Made by a program: the position numbers and the translations under genes. The notes beneath the pieces are model-generated. The model was not told the origin of the DNA. It saw only the letters and a program-made list of their open reading frames with translations, and made no database searches. Of a stretch of 64,000 bases of DNA, positions 35,466-45,509 are shown one piece after another (positions within the stretch are counted from its first letter, which is position 1; each line of letters opens with the position of its first letter). The stretch comes from Sambucus nigra (Eukaryota > Streptophyta > Magnoliopsida > Dipsacales > Adoxaceae), in contig OX422214.1 of NCBI GenBank assembly GCA_949130495.1, forward strand, positions 248,996,187-249,060,186, written 5' to 3'.

Positions 35466-35625
35466 TGAAGCTTTGCCACAACGTCTTCAATTTCTTCAAT
35501 ACGTCATAGACCAAGTGGGATCATGACAAAATAAAATCTCCCTATGACATATTACAAACACAGTTTTGTTCACGGAATTAAGTCAAAACAATACAGGGAC
35601 TCAATTGGAAATTTATGTCCTTACA
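35466..35625 (-). repeat. 5' LTR of the gag-only element
   Basis: 160 bp, TG..CA, followed by the target duplication CACCC (35626-35630) and then by the host ~370-bp repeat. Confidence 0.85.
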
Positions 35626-35855
35626 CACCCCTACTCATCCCAAGCGGGAGCTCCGGTGGATCCAAACTACTCTTTTTTTATATTCTCTTATTTTTAAAGG
35701 TTCGTGCCAACAGCAACCCATACTAGCGCTACGCACCACAAATTAAAAAATAAAATAATTTTATTTTTGTGGCATTTTCACAAACAATAACATTTAATGT
35801 GTTAATATATTTATGAAATGGTTTTATATATATAACATTTTCACAAATAGTAACA
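35626..35855. repeat. Host repeat array flanking the gag-only element
   Basis: Carries the GGAGCTCCGGTGGATCCAAA and CATTTTCACAAACAATAACA blocks of the ~370-bp unit. The left flank at 10480-10653 ends in the matching upstream part of the same unit (GGTCCGCACCAGCGACACCC). Confidence 0.75.
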
Positions 35856-36359
35856 TTTATTGTGTTAATATTGGACAATATTGGACAACCTAGCATAAAA
35901 CTCATCAAAAGTCTCACTCTCTAACATCCTAGTGGTCTCAAACTGTGCAGTGAGATTTTGAAGTTTCGATGCCCTAACCATGCTAGTGCCCTCGTGAGTG
36001 AGTGCCAAAATATCCCAAGCCTCTTTATTGTGTTAATATTGGACAATATTGGACAACCTAGCATAAAACTCATCAAAATTCTCACTCTCTAACATCCTAG
36101 TGGTCTCAAACTGTGCAGTGAGATTTTGAAGTTTCGATGCCCTAACCATGCTAGTGCCCTCGTGAGTGAGTGCCAAAATATCCCAAGCCTCTTTATTGTG
36201 TTAATATTGGACAATATTGGACAACCTAGCATAAAAATCATCAAAATTCTCACTCTCTAACATCCTAGTGGTCTCAAACTGTGCAGTGAGATTTTGAAGT
36301 TTCGATGCCCTAACCATGATTGTGCCCTCGTGAGTGAGTGCCAAAATATCTCAAGCCTC
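35856..36359. repeat. 168-bp tandem repeat, three copies, fused gag and host repeat
   Basis: TTTATTGTGTTAATATTGGA starts at 35856, 36024 and 36192, an exact 168-bp period. Each unit is about 150 bp of gag (matching 34954-35104) joined to about 18 bp of the host repeat. The third unit runs on into more gag (to 36662). Confidence 0.95.
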
Positions 36360-36662
36360 TTTTGATGTTTCACAAGTCATAATTCTATTATATTCTTCCG
36401 GTGTAACATGTGAAGAAATAACGTGCAAACCCTTAGAATTATATTGTGAAAGTCTATGTTCAGTTTCGATCCATGACTCGATAGGCTTTAAACTTGTGAC
36501 CTCACCTATAACAGTGACAGGGGGTGTCCAACCTTTCCCAACTTCTAGCCACAGAAGCTCATCAATGGATTTTAATGCACTTTTCATTCTCATCTTCCAA
36601 TAAGTGTAATTAGTGCCATCAAAAATAGGAGTTCGAAAAAATTCGGTATTTCAAAAATTCAT
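36351..36662 (-). pseudogene. Duplicated 5' fragment of the gag-only element's gag
   Basis: Same sequence as 35095-35404 with few changes, including the early TGA after ATG. It lies 1258 bp from the original, the same offset as the LTR copies, so it came from local tandem duplication and not from a second insertion. It encodes only the first ~100 residues of Gag. Confidence 0.88.
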
Positions 36663-36723
36663 CTTTGAAAACACACGGGATCACAAAACCAATAAATTAT
36701 GTTTTCTAGCTCTGATAACAATG

Positions 36724-36883
36724 TGAAGCTTTGCCACAACGTCTTCAATTTCTTCAATACGTCATAGACCAAGTGGGATCGTGACAAAATAAAATCTCCC
36801 TATAACATATTACAAACACAGTTTTGTTCACGGAATTAAGTCAAAACAATACAGGGACTCAATTGGAAATTTATGTCCTTACA
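36724..36883 (-). repeat. Duplicated LTR of the gag-only element
   Basis: 160 bp, offset 1258 bp from 35466-35625, and followed by the same CACCCCTACTCATCCCAAG host sequence, which shows that flank and LTR were copied together. Confidence 0.9.
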
Positions 36884-37511
36884 CACCCCTACTCATCCCA
36901 AGTGGGAGCTCCGGTGGATCCAAACAACTCGTTTTTTTATATTCTCTTATTTTTAAAGGTTCGCGTCAACGGCAACCCATACTAGCGCTACACACCACAA
37001 ATCAAAAAATAAAATAATTTTATATCTATGGCATTTTCACAAACAATAACATTTATTGTGTTAATATATTTATGAAATGGTTTTATATATATAACATTTT
37101 CACAAATAGTAACATTTATTGTGTTAATATTACACAATATATATATATATATATATATTGAAAAAAGACATCTATTTTTACAGTAACCCATTTAGTCGCT
37201 CAAATACTCATTTATCCAATATTCTCTTATTTTTCAAGGTCCGTGCCAGCGGCACCCCATGCCACGCCTACTCACCCCAAATGGGAGCTCCGGTGGATCC
37301 AAACTACTTTTTTTCGATATTCTTTTATTTTTAAAGATCCGTACCAGCGGTTACCAATGCTAGCCCTACCCACCACAAACCGGAAAATGAAATAGTTTTA
37401 TATCTGTGACATTTTCACAAACAATAACATTTACTGTGTTAATATATTTATGAAATGGTTTTATATATATAACATTTTCACAAACAGTAACATTTAATGT
37501 GTTAATATTAC

Positions 37512-37595
<84 letters not shown>

Positions 37596-37883
37596 ATGGA
37601 TCCAAACCTCTCTTTTTTTGAAATTACCATTTTTTAAAGGTTTGCGCTAGCGGCATTCAATCCCTACCACCACCCACTCCCATTGTCGGAGCTTCAACGA
37701 CCTTCATCAGAGCTACGATATGGGTGGGTATGGGTGGCATAGGTTGAAATTAAGAGAATATTGAAAAAATGGGGTTTAGATCTACCGGAGCTCCGATTTG
37801 GGGTGAGTAAGGGTGGCATTGGGTTAGGTTTTTATCTCTAACATTTTTACAAACAGTAACATTTACTGTGTTAATATAACACA

Positions 37884-37936
<53 letters not shown>
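36884..37936. repeat. ~370-bp tandem repeat array with (TA)n and (GA)n
   Basis: ACACAATATATA or ACACAGTATATA recurs at about 37131, 37508 and 37870. Each unit has GGTCCGTGCCAGCGGCA-like, GGAGCTCCGGTGGATCCAAA-like and CATTTTCACAAACA.TAACATTTA blocks. Long dinucleotide tracts occur: (TA)n 37516-37556, (GA)n 37556-37592, (TA)n 37885-37936. The frames here encode only dinucleotide translations. Confidence 0.85.
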
Positions 37937-38379
<443 letters not shown>

Positions 38380-39313
38380 GGTGGATCCAAACCCCTTTTT
38401 GCCGATATTACCTTATTTTTAACGCTCCGTGCTAGTGGCAACCAATCCCCACCACTGTAACAACCCTCGATTCTGGAAGGCTCATTTTATATTATTTTAC
38501 CGTATAAGGTAATTATATAAAATGTTGGTACCGGGGTAAATATTAATTTAGAAGTTAATATTTACTGGGATGATATATATTTATCGTATATGTAGGTAAA
38601 TATCCTAATGTGGTGTGATTTATAGTGTCATATATATAAAATGGCACGATAGTTTAAATGAATTTGGAACTCGAAGTAATTTATAAAATTTACGGATGCC
38701 AGTTTAGAGGGTGTAGTTAGTCTCGGAATGTCCGAAACAGTCAAAATAAGTGCCATATTGTATTTTTGGGTTTCGGGCACTTTTACCTAGTTTTAACTCA
38801 AACGCGTATATGGGAGTCATTTTAATGTGGTATTAACCATTTAAGTTGGGAGTTTTAACTTAAGACACGATTTTAAGTCTTTCCCTTATTTCATTTCCCT
38901 CATTTCTTATCTTAAGCCCTAGAGAAAAGGAGAGAAAGAAAGAAGAAGAGAAAAGTGGAGAAAGAAGAGAGAAAATGAAGATTGAAGATGGGAGATTGCT
39001 TCTACCACCAAGAAATCTGAATTTGCAACCCTAAGGCAAGTTTTCTACTTGCTAATATGTGATTTAAGTTGAATGAATTGTATGATATTTATGTATATTC
39101 ATTTGGAGATCAAAATGGAATTTATGGGAATTAAACCCTAATCTTTATTTTGATGAAATTGGTTGATTATAATGGTTATAAATCATGTAGGATAATCTTT
39201 GGGTAGATAAAGATTGTTGGTTGAGTTCAAAATAAAAGAGATTTAGGATTTGGGAAAAGTGAAATTTTCACTTGAGTTAAATTTTGGAAGAAGGAAGAAC
39301 CCTAGGTTTGCTA

Positions 39314-39524
39314 CGACCGGTCGACCGCGGTCCCCTGACCGGTCGACCGGGCCTTTGCGGGAGGGCTTACTGCTTTCCTATAAAGGCATAAATTTTGAGC
39401 GCGGTCGACCGCGGTTACTTGACCGGTCGACCGGCCCCTCCATTTTGAGCTTTCTGTTTTTATTTATAGGCAAAATCTGGAGACGCAGTCGACCGCGGTC
39501 TCAGAACCGGTCGACCGGTCCCCT
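39314..39524. repeat. Palindrome cluster, GACCGGTCGACC type
   Basis: Three pairs about 85 bp apart: ACCGGTCGACCGCGGTC with GACCGGTCGACC, GCGGTCGACCGCGGT with GACCGGTCGACCGG, and CAGTCGACCGCGGTC with ACCGGTCGACCGGT. Repeated in the 3' LTR at 46369-46575. Confidence 0.93.
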
Positions 39525-40579
39525 GTTTTTCATCCTAAAATCTTATTTGGTTTCCTAGATTTATTTTCTTCAATAGGGACTAGGAACCTTCTTGAATGAA
39601 GTAAATTTAGAGTTTTAGAGTCCTAGATGATTTAGTTATCCACCCTACTTTAGAAATAAGATATGTGGGAACTTTTTCGGGGATATGCCAATTGAAGTTA
39701 GGGCACCTTTTTCTTCTAGTAGATTTTCATAAAACTAGGAGATGTAGTATTATGTTTGGGAGACTTTAGAAGCTCAATTGAGCTATATTAGTTTTGATGG
39801 TTTATATTATCACCCCAAAAGAATGTTGGGAGATTTTGGAATCTCAATTGAGCTATGTTAACCTTGGTGGTTCATAATAACACCATAAAGGTGAGTTTGG
39901 AGAATAAATTGAAAGCTCATTCATTCCTTTGAAAGATGATAATCTTGGGGTTTTAAAATAACACCCTAAAATGCTTGGAGATAATCAAGAGTTTATTTAC
40001 TCCTTTGAAGTTGTAGTGTCGATATAAGCTATAGTATGGCTCCGGATAATAAATTATATTATTTACAAGGCGTAAATAGTAATGGTTTCGGATAAAATGA
40101 AACACATACATGGAAATGAAATGAAATGGACATGGAGATGGTGTTGATTTTAGTAATGATAATTTACTTAATCATGAAACTGGTAAATGATAATTTACTT
40201 GATTTTGAAAATAATAAATAAAATGGTTTAAACACACCTCTCTAAATGACATCATAAGGGAAGTTCGCGCGTGAGGTGATGCCCCCTGGCAAATTAACGC
40301 AGGGTGGATATAGTCCATAGGCCATGTGAGCGTTTATTGTTGTATATTTTTTTGCGATGGGTAGGAGATTCCGGGTATGGTCTTGACTATCCCGCAGGCA
40401 CATGGTCGATTCCTGACGTCTTGCGTTATAGGTGCCCAGGTATTCTTAATGGTAGGCCCTGGAAGATGATGGTCATTTAGGGGCGCGCACAGTGGGGAAA
40501 CCCGGACGGGCGGTCTTAGAATCGTTATATGTATATAAATATAACTATTCAAAATCAAATGGGACTTGATGTATGAGAT

Positions 40580-40705
40580 ATTCCATAAAGAGCATGATGA
40601 AGTGCCACAAAGAGCACATATTAATGCCACAAAGAGCATTTGAAAATGATTATTTCCTGATAAGGAAAGGATTTTTTTTTTCAAAAGGTAAAATTGAGAT
40701 AAAAT
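40580..40705 (+). repeat. Four short direct repeats GCCACAAAGAGCA
   Basis: CATAAAGAGCA, GCCACAAAGAGCAC, GCCACAAAGAGCA and GCCATAAAGAGCA, spaced 25-80 bp; also present in the 3' LTR at about 47630-47770. Purpose unknown; could be protein- or small-RNA-binding sites. Confidence 0.7.
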
Positions 40706-41493
40706 TTGCCATAAAGAGCAAAAGATTGTGATTATATATATACTTCTTGTTAAGGAAATGATATATAAGATAATTGGTACATGCGATGAAGATTTTAGTT
40801 TAATGTTAATTCTTTTATAGTTCCTTCTTAGCTTATGTTTTACATTGTGTAGGCAGCTTCTTGTTTCTCTTTCTTCATGATTTATTATTCATAATTGTCA
40901 TACTCTTTATTCATCTGGTAATCAGATAGAACCGGGCCCTGACCCGTTTACATTTCTTGTTGCATATGCATCTTGTCTCCGCCCAGGTACTCCGCCGTAA
41001 GGATGCCTGATTTGAATTCCTATTCCGATGTCCTCGGCGAGCCGTAATGCATTGCGGGTATTATGGCGTACAATTGGTAGAAACGTTTTCCTTTTTGTAA
41101 TCTAGCAAAGATCGAGTCTCTTTTACTCGGGAGAGAGGACCAAGCTTTTGTAATTGATTAATATAAAGTATTAAATAAATTTATTGAAATTATTTAATGA
41201 TGTTGTATGAATCAGCGGATCGATAACATATTCGGTCCTCTTAATTGTTACCTGTTGTTATAGATATATATACATCCTTGTGGTTTCCCCTATCTTTTCA
41301 GGAAGTGGGTTGTTTGTTTTCTTTTATTTACTTTAAAACAAAATTTTTAGCAACCCGTTTTCTGGAATAGTGGGTGGTTGTCCTGGATTCTCTATATTTT
41401 TATTGAGATGCTGAGAATGATTCCATCTATGATTCCGTTATATTGGAGTATTGGGCTGGCCACCCCTTATTTCGGATCACGGGGTGTCACAGA

Positions 41494-41505
41494 TGGTATC
41501 AGAGC
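41494..41505 (+). other. Primer-binding site of the LARD-like element
   Basis: TGGTATCAGAGC two bases after the LTR, initiator tRNA-Met type. Confidence 0.95.
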
Positions 41506-42825
41506 ATCAGGTTCTAGAGTCCTTAGGAATCTGTGTGGACGCCTTAAGTTTCAGCGTTACTCTTGATTTGACATAAAGCCTTAGGATTAAGATCGTTGGT
41601 TTCTCTTGTGAGATTTAGTTCTTCTACCATGAGGTAGAATCTATAGAATCTTTTGCGCATTCGTGTGAGAGCAGTAGGTTGATTGGAGAAGGGCGTCATG
41701 AGAAGGAACTACTAAGGACTGTAAATTGTGGTCGGGGATGAGGACCGCTTTGGAGGTCGCTCCCTTTTTTATAGCACTTCCTTGTCTTGCTACTACGACT
41801 ACTAATTACGGTTGATGTAGTTTTCCCAAGTACCGCTAGAAGTAGAAAGTGGTACTAAGCTTGAGAATTCAAGCGATGTTAAATTGAAGTAGAGAAGTGC
41901 CCTGAAGTAGGATGGAGGATAACCCTTCACCCGTAGGAATAGTATTGAGATGGTGAAAATGTGGTCACCATATTCATGGGTGCCGGAAGTTTTGCCCATA
42001 AAGAAGCCCGGTGGATACTTGCAATGGCGAGTTTCTCTGGGGTAACTGGACTGGGGAGATGGTGGATTCTTGAATGTTCACAAAATGTTCGGTTAAAGAC
42101 CGATGGGGGATAAGGTGTTGTACGGTTAGGGAGACCGTGCCCCAGGAAATGATAGGCTCCAGAATAGGTGTCGTAAACACTTCTAATGGAGTAAGATTCA
42201 TGAAACCCCATTGGTGGACATCCGCCTGGGGAGGTTTCATTGAACTGAGGAAGAAAAGGCCGAGAGCGTGTCCTCTTTTACTGAGAGAGTAAGAGGGACT
42301 GTGTGGGCAATTGATGTCAGCCAGAGTCGGAATATGGCTATGATGTGGAGTGTAGAACCACTCATTTTAAACTTCGTTGAGTGGAGAACGTGGGAAAGAG
42401 TAAAGTGACTGGTTGGGAAGTTGGTGGAAATAATGTTGTTTCGCGTAAGGCTCGAATATGGAGTCTGAGAACCATTAGTATTGACCCGGAGTGCTTGGAA
42501 AATTGTGGTGGAAATTCCACCTTATAGGTGGGTGGTGTATTCCTTAGGATAAGATTTAGTAGTATTGTGTCAACGGTAGATTCGGGTGTGTACATTGAGC
42601 TTGTAGTAGTATTTACGCTATTATAGAAGGGTAATGATATGACTTCCTTGGTATGGAAGTTCTATCTTTTCCTCACTCGTTAGGAAATGAGTGATGATAT
42701 TTTAAATGTATATGTGTCCTATGTGTTACTTGGTTTGAGTGTTTTATTGCTTGTTTGCATTGTATATGGATGTTATGACTTATCTCCACGACCAACAAAG
42801 TTAAGTAGTAATGCATAGGAGGGGT

Positions 42826-42899
42826 TCCTTGTCTGGATTCCGCTTTTGCGGGACGCTCCACGCATGAACCTTAACGACGTTGGGAGTGGAGAGATGTTA
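42826..42899 (+). repeat. ~80-bp hairpin module, copy a
   Basis: GGGGTTCCTTGTCTGGATTC, then stem CCGC-TTTT-GCGG (42840-42851, extended outward by a T-G and a T-A pair), then CCACGCATGAACCTTAACGA and GAGTGGAGAG. Confidence 0.75.
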
Positions 42900-43195
42900 T
42901 TTTTCCTTTCTCTTATTTTATGTACATTATACGAGTAAATATATTTTGGTCGGTTTGGTGTGATAGCAAACAAATAAAATTGTAAGGCTATCTTACTTCT
43001 AGTTCAAAATGGAACTAGTTGTTCTATAATAACTCTCCTGAATACAGGCTGAGACTTTATAGAGGTGGATTGATGTAGGTAGGAGATTTTTTATTTATTT
43101 ATTGTATTATCTTGTGTGAGTGTTTGATTGTCTGTTTGCCTTGTTTGTGTTTGTTACGCTTCTCTCTATGATCAACTAGTTAAGTAGGCATGTGT

Positions 43196-43272
43196 CGGAG
43201 GGGTTCCTTGTTTGGATTTCGCTTCGGCGAGACACTCCGCCGCATGAACACTTAACGATGTTGTGAGTGGAG
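43196..43272 (+). repeat. ~80-bp hairpin module, copy b
   Basis: Same order, with stem TCGC-TTCG-GCGA (43219-43230). The fourth pair from the loop is T-A here and C-G in copy a, a paired change that keeps the stem. Confidence 0.75.
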
Positions 43273-43675
43273 AGGCGCTACTCTTTTCTTTCTTTTATTT
43301 ATTTTGTTGTTAGAAGTGGAATTGGAAGATTAGCCGAGAATCACGTAGAAGAGTGATTAAGGGCTATTAAAGTTCGAGATAGAAGCACTGTATATAGTTC
43401 TCTCCTCTAATCGATGTGAGGGAGACTGAGATACGAAGTCGAATTGAGATTTCGGGTTATGCCTTGATAAGAAGGCTATTTGAAAAGATGTATCTATGTC
43501 ATGAGATAGAATTTGTAAGAGTTCACAGAAAGTGAATGTCTGGTCAGTTAAAATCTTTAGTGATGCTATGGTAAGACGTAGAAGTAGGATTTTGTTAATA
43601 AAATTGTAAGTAGAATTTACCGGTCCCGATTATGTGTCTTAGACCGTCACATCTTAATGACCGACGATGCGAGGT

Positions 43676-43757
43676 AGTAGTGTAACGGGAGGGTTCCTTA
43701 TTTGGATTTTGCTTCGGCGAGACGTCCCACGCACGAAACTGAGCGAATGTCAAAAGT
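43676..43757 (+). repeat. ~80-bp hairpin module, copy c
   Basis: GAGGGTTCCTTATTTGGATT, then TTGC-TTCG-GCGA (43701-43712; one T-G pair), then CCCACGCACGAAAC. Closest to copy d at 118-200. Confidence 0.72.
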
Positions 43758-45497
43758 TGAGATAGGTCTTGGACACTAGGGATATATTTAGTATTACCCA
43801 TCTACGACTTAGGTAGGATGTATACTTGTAGATCGACCTTAGGTTTATTGAACATAAGGCCCTTAGGGCAGGTGATGTTGATTTAGGAAGGCGGTAAGGA
43901 GTTGACCACGAATAAGTTGTGGGTTAACTCTATGTGGGATTAGATCCCTAGGAATAAGATTTATGGGGTCTCAAGAGGTTTGGGTGGTTTAGGCTGAAGA
44001 AGATAAGGCCTTTCATAGATATGGTGCTACGTGGAGACTTCACTTACGGGGAGTTAAGGGACGGGCTGACCTTCACTCCTGAGCTCATGGTAGTAAGCTC
44101 GAGAGTGAGTTTAATGAATAAGTCTCTATTAGGAGTGGGAAGTAATAATACTGGAGCATGGACCCATTGTCTATGCGTCTCACATGCTTAAACTTGTGGG
44201 AAGTAATATCCCACGCTTGAATTTAAAATCCATTGTTGTGGAAATTGCCTTAAAGAAATGGAGGCACTACTTCCTGGGCAGGGAAATTTAGTCTTTCTCG
44301 CGGAGAAACAAGTTGTTACAATATGTCGTAGGAGAAATCGAGTTAGTGCTCGGATTTCAGAAGAACTAGTGATGGGGTATTTTCTCATTCGCTAACGGAA
44401 TGCGATTGGGGTAGTAGGTGCATCGAGTAGAAACTCGTCGGAGATATTTGTGTTGGCATGGAAAGCCAAATGAAATGAGCATGACTCGAAAGACTCTGTA
44501 GCGAGAGCATTTCGGTCTGTGATTGACCATTTCACCTACTCGTGCGAAGAAGAGTATCGGTGGAATGAAGAGGGGTATATTCATAGACGGTTGTATTGAA
44601 GTGCCGAAACCGTTATGGTCATGGTCCTATTTGAGGAAGTTGTTGATTGTTTGACCAGACTGTTGCATTCCTGTCCATTATGGATGGACTACATGTAGAA
44701 GAGTAGGCCCCATTATTGATGGAGGAATGGTAGAACTGTGGGAGGTGCCTATTAAAATAAGGTGCACCGAGACAAGATATTTATGTCAAAGGTTTGGTAA
44801 AAGTTTCCATGAAGAAATGGGAACCGTATGAAATTGAGTATATTTTACTACCCTAAAGTGGATGGAAATGGGGAAGGTTAACCCAATGCCGAAAGGCATA
44901 TCTTGAACGTACGCCTTGGGATATATGGATGGACGGGAATAATAACTTGTGTGGAAGGAAATTTCCCATACAAGGATTTAGATCATTTCCTAAGGCATGG
45001 CATCGTGAGTGGCCTTGGGTAGCCGGTTGAGTAATTTTCATACTCGTAAAAAGGGGCCAGTGAATAATTGATTCCTTGAACTTGGACAAGTTCTGAAACA
45101 TTTATTTAAGGAGTGGGCTTTTGAACCATATGTTCGAAAGGGATACACCTACGTGAAGAGAAGTTGACAAGTGCTGGAGTTAAACCAATTAGAGTTGGTA
45201 TGGGTACCCCGAGGTAAGATGTAATATGATTCTGGAGGTTAGGCTATGTTGCACCGAGTCTTGTGAGTATTTTCTTCCGTTGTAAGAAGATAGGATTGAT
45301 GAATAGTGAGGAACACTTGTGCTATGCTAGAGCACAAGGGAGGTAGACTGAGATCGATAGAGTCAACCTTAGTCTGAGTCCATTTGGGACGTAGCTAATG
45401 AGGGGGTTTGTGTGCGATGGTAGAATCCTAGTTTAGAATAGTCTACCCTTTCTTCGTATTGGGTACGCCCGAATTTTGGGGGCAAAATTCCCTCTTA

Positions 45498-45509
45498 AGG
45501 GGGGGAGTA
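45498..45509 (+). other. Polypurine tract of the LARD-like element
   Basis: AAGGGGGGGAGT-like run directly before the 3' LTR. Confidence 0.85.

Larger units (their letters stand above)
10654..35625 (-). mobile_element. Gag-only, short-LTR retrotransposon (TR-GAG-like), split by two later insertions
   Basis: Short LTRs of about 160 bp lie at 10654-10812 and 35466-35625, each starting TGTAAGGAC and ending AAAGCTTCA or AAGCTTCA on the minus strand, with a perfect 5-bp target duplication CACCC at 10649-10653 and 35626-35630. A polypurine tract adjoins the left LTR and a primer-binding site adjoins the right LTR, as expected for a minus-strand element. With the insertions 11283-22216 and 23241-33185 and their target duplications removed, about 4.1 kb remains, holding a gag gene and no protease, integrase or RT. 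That matches the class called TR-GAG, whose copies depend on proteins supplied by other elements. About 8-9 of 160 LTR positions differ, more per site than in the inserted elements, as nesting requires. Confidence 0.8.
39036..40986 (+). other. Putative GC-AG intron inside the LARD LTR
   Basis: AAG|GCAAGT donor, CTGAC branch-point-like motif (A at 40942) 44 nt before the CCCAG acceptor. In the 3' LTR the donor is at 46089 and the acceptor area reads CCCAAG, so AG is kept one base later. Confidence 0.45.
38456..41491 (+). repeat. 5' LTR of the LARD-like element
   Basis: 3036 bp, TGTAACAACCC to GGGGTGTCACA. Purine-rich leader at about 38925-38990, donor CTAAG|GCAAGT at 39035, palindrome cluster 39314-39524, four copies of a (C/T)(A/C)AAAGAGCA motif at about 40586-40702, branch-point block CGGGCCCTGACCCG at 40933-40946 and acceptor CGCCCAG at 40986. 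Confidence 0.93.
41506..45497 (+). pseudogene. Interior of the LARD-like element, decayed Ty3 gag-pol
   Basis: About 4.0 kb with no long open frame. The clearest protein trace is the RNase H-like KWRHYFLGR at about 44257-44283. Order and length suggest that a gag-pol region was lost or shrunk and the remainder rearranged. Three copies of an ~80-bp hairpin module occupy 42826-43757. Short frames on both strands have no family motifs. Confidence 0.55.

Noticed and set aside
36724..36883. Third LTR read as an independent second gag-only insertion
   Set aside because: The same flank follows both LTR copies and all matches share the 1258-bp offset, so local duplication explains it.
39250..39558. 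102-codon frame with repeated DRSTGP motifs (also at 46304-46591, and a similar frame at 20278-20463)
   Set aside because: The repeated residues are encoded by the palindromes of the LTR; copies in the other LTR are shifted or shortened, so protein coding is unlikely.
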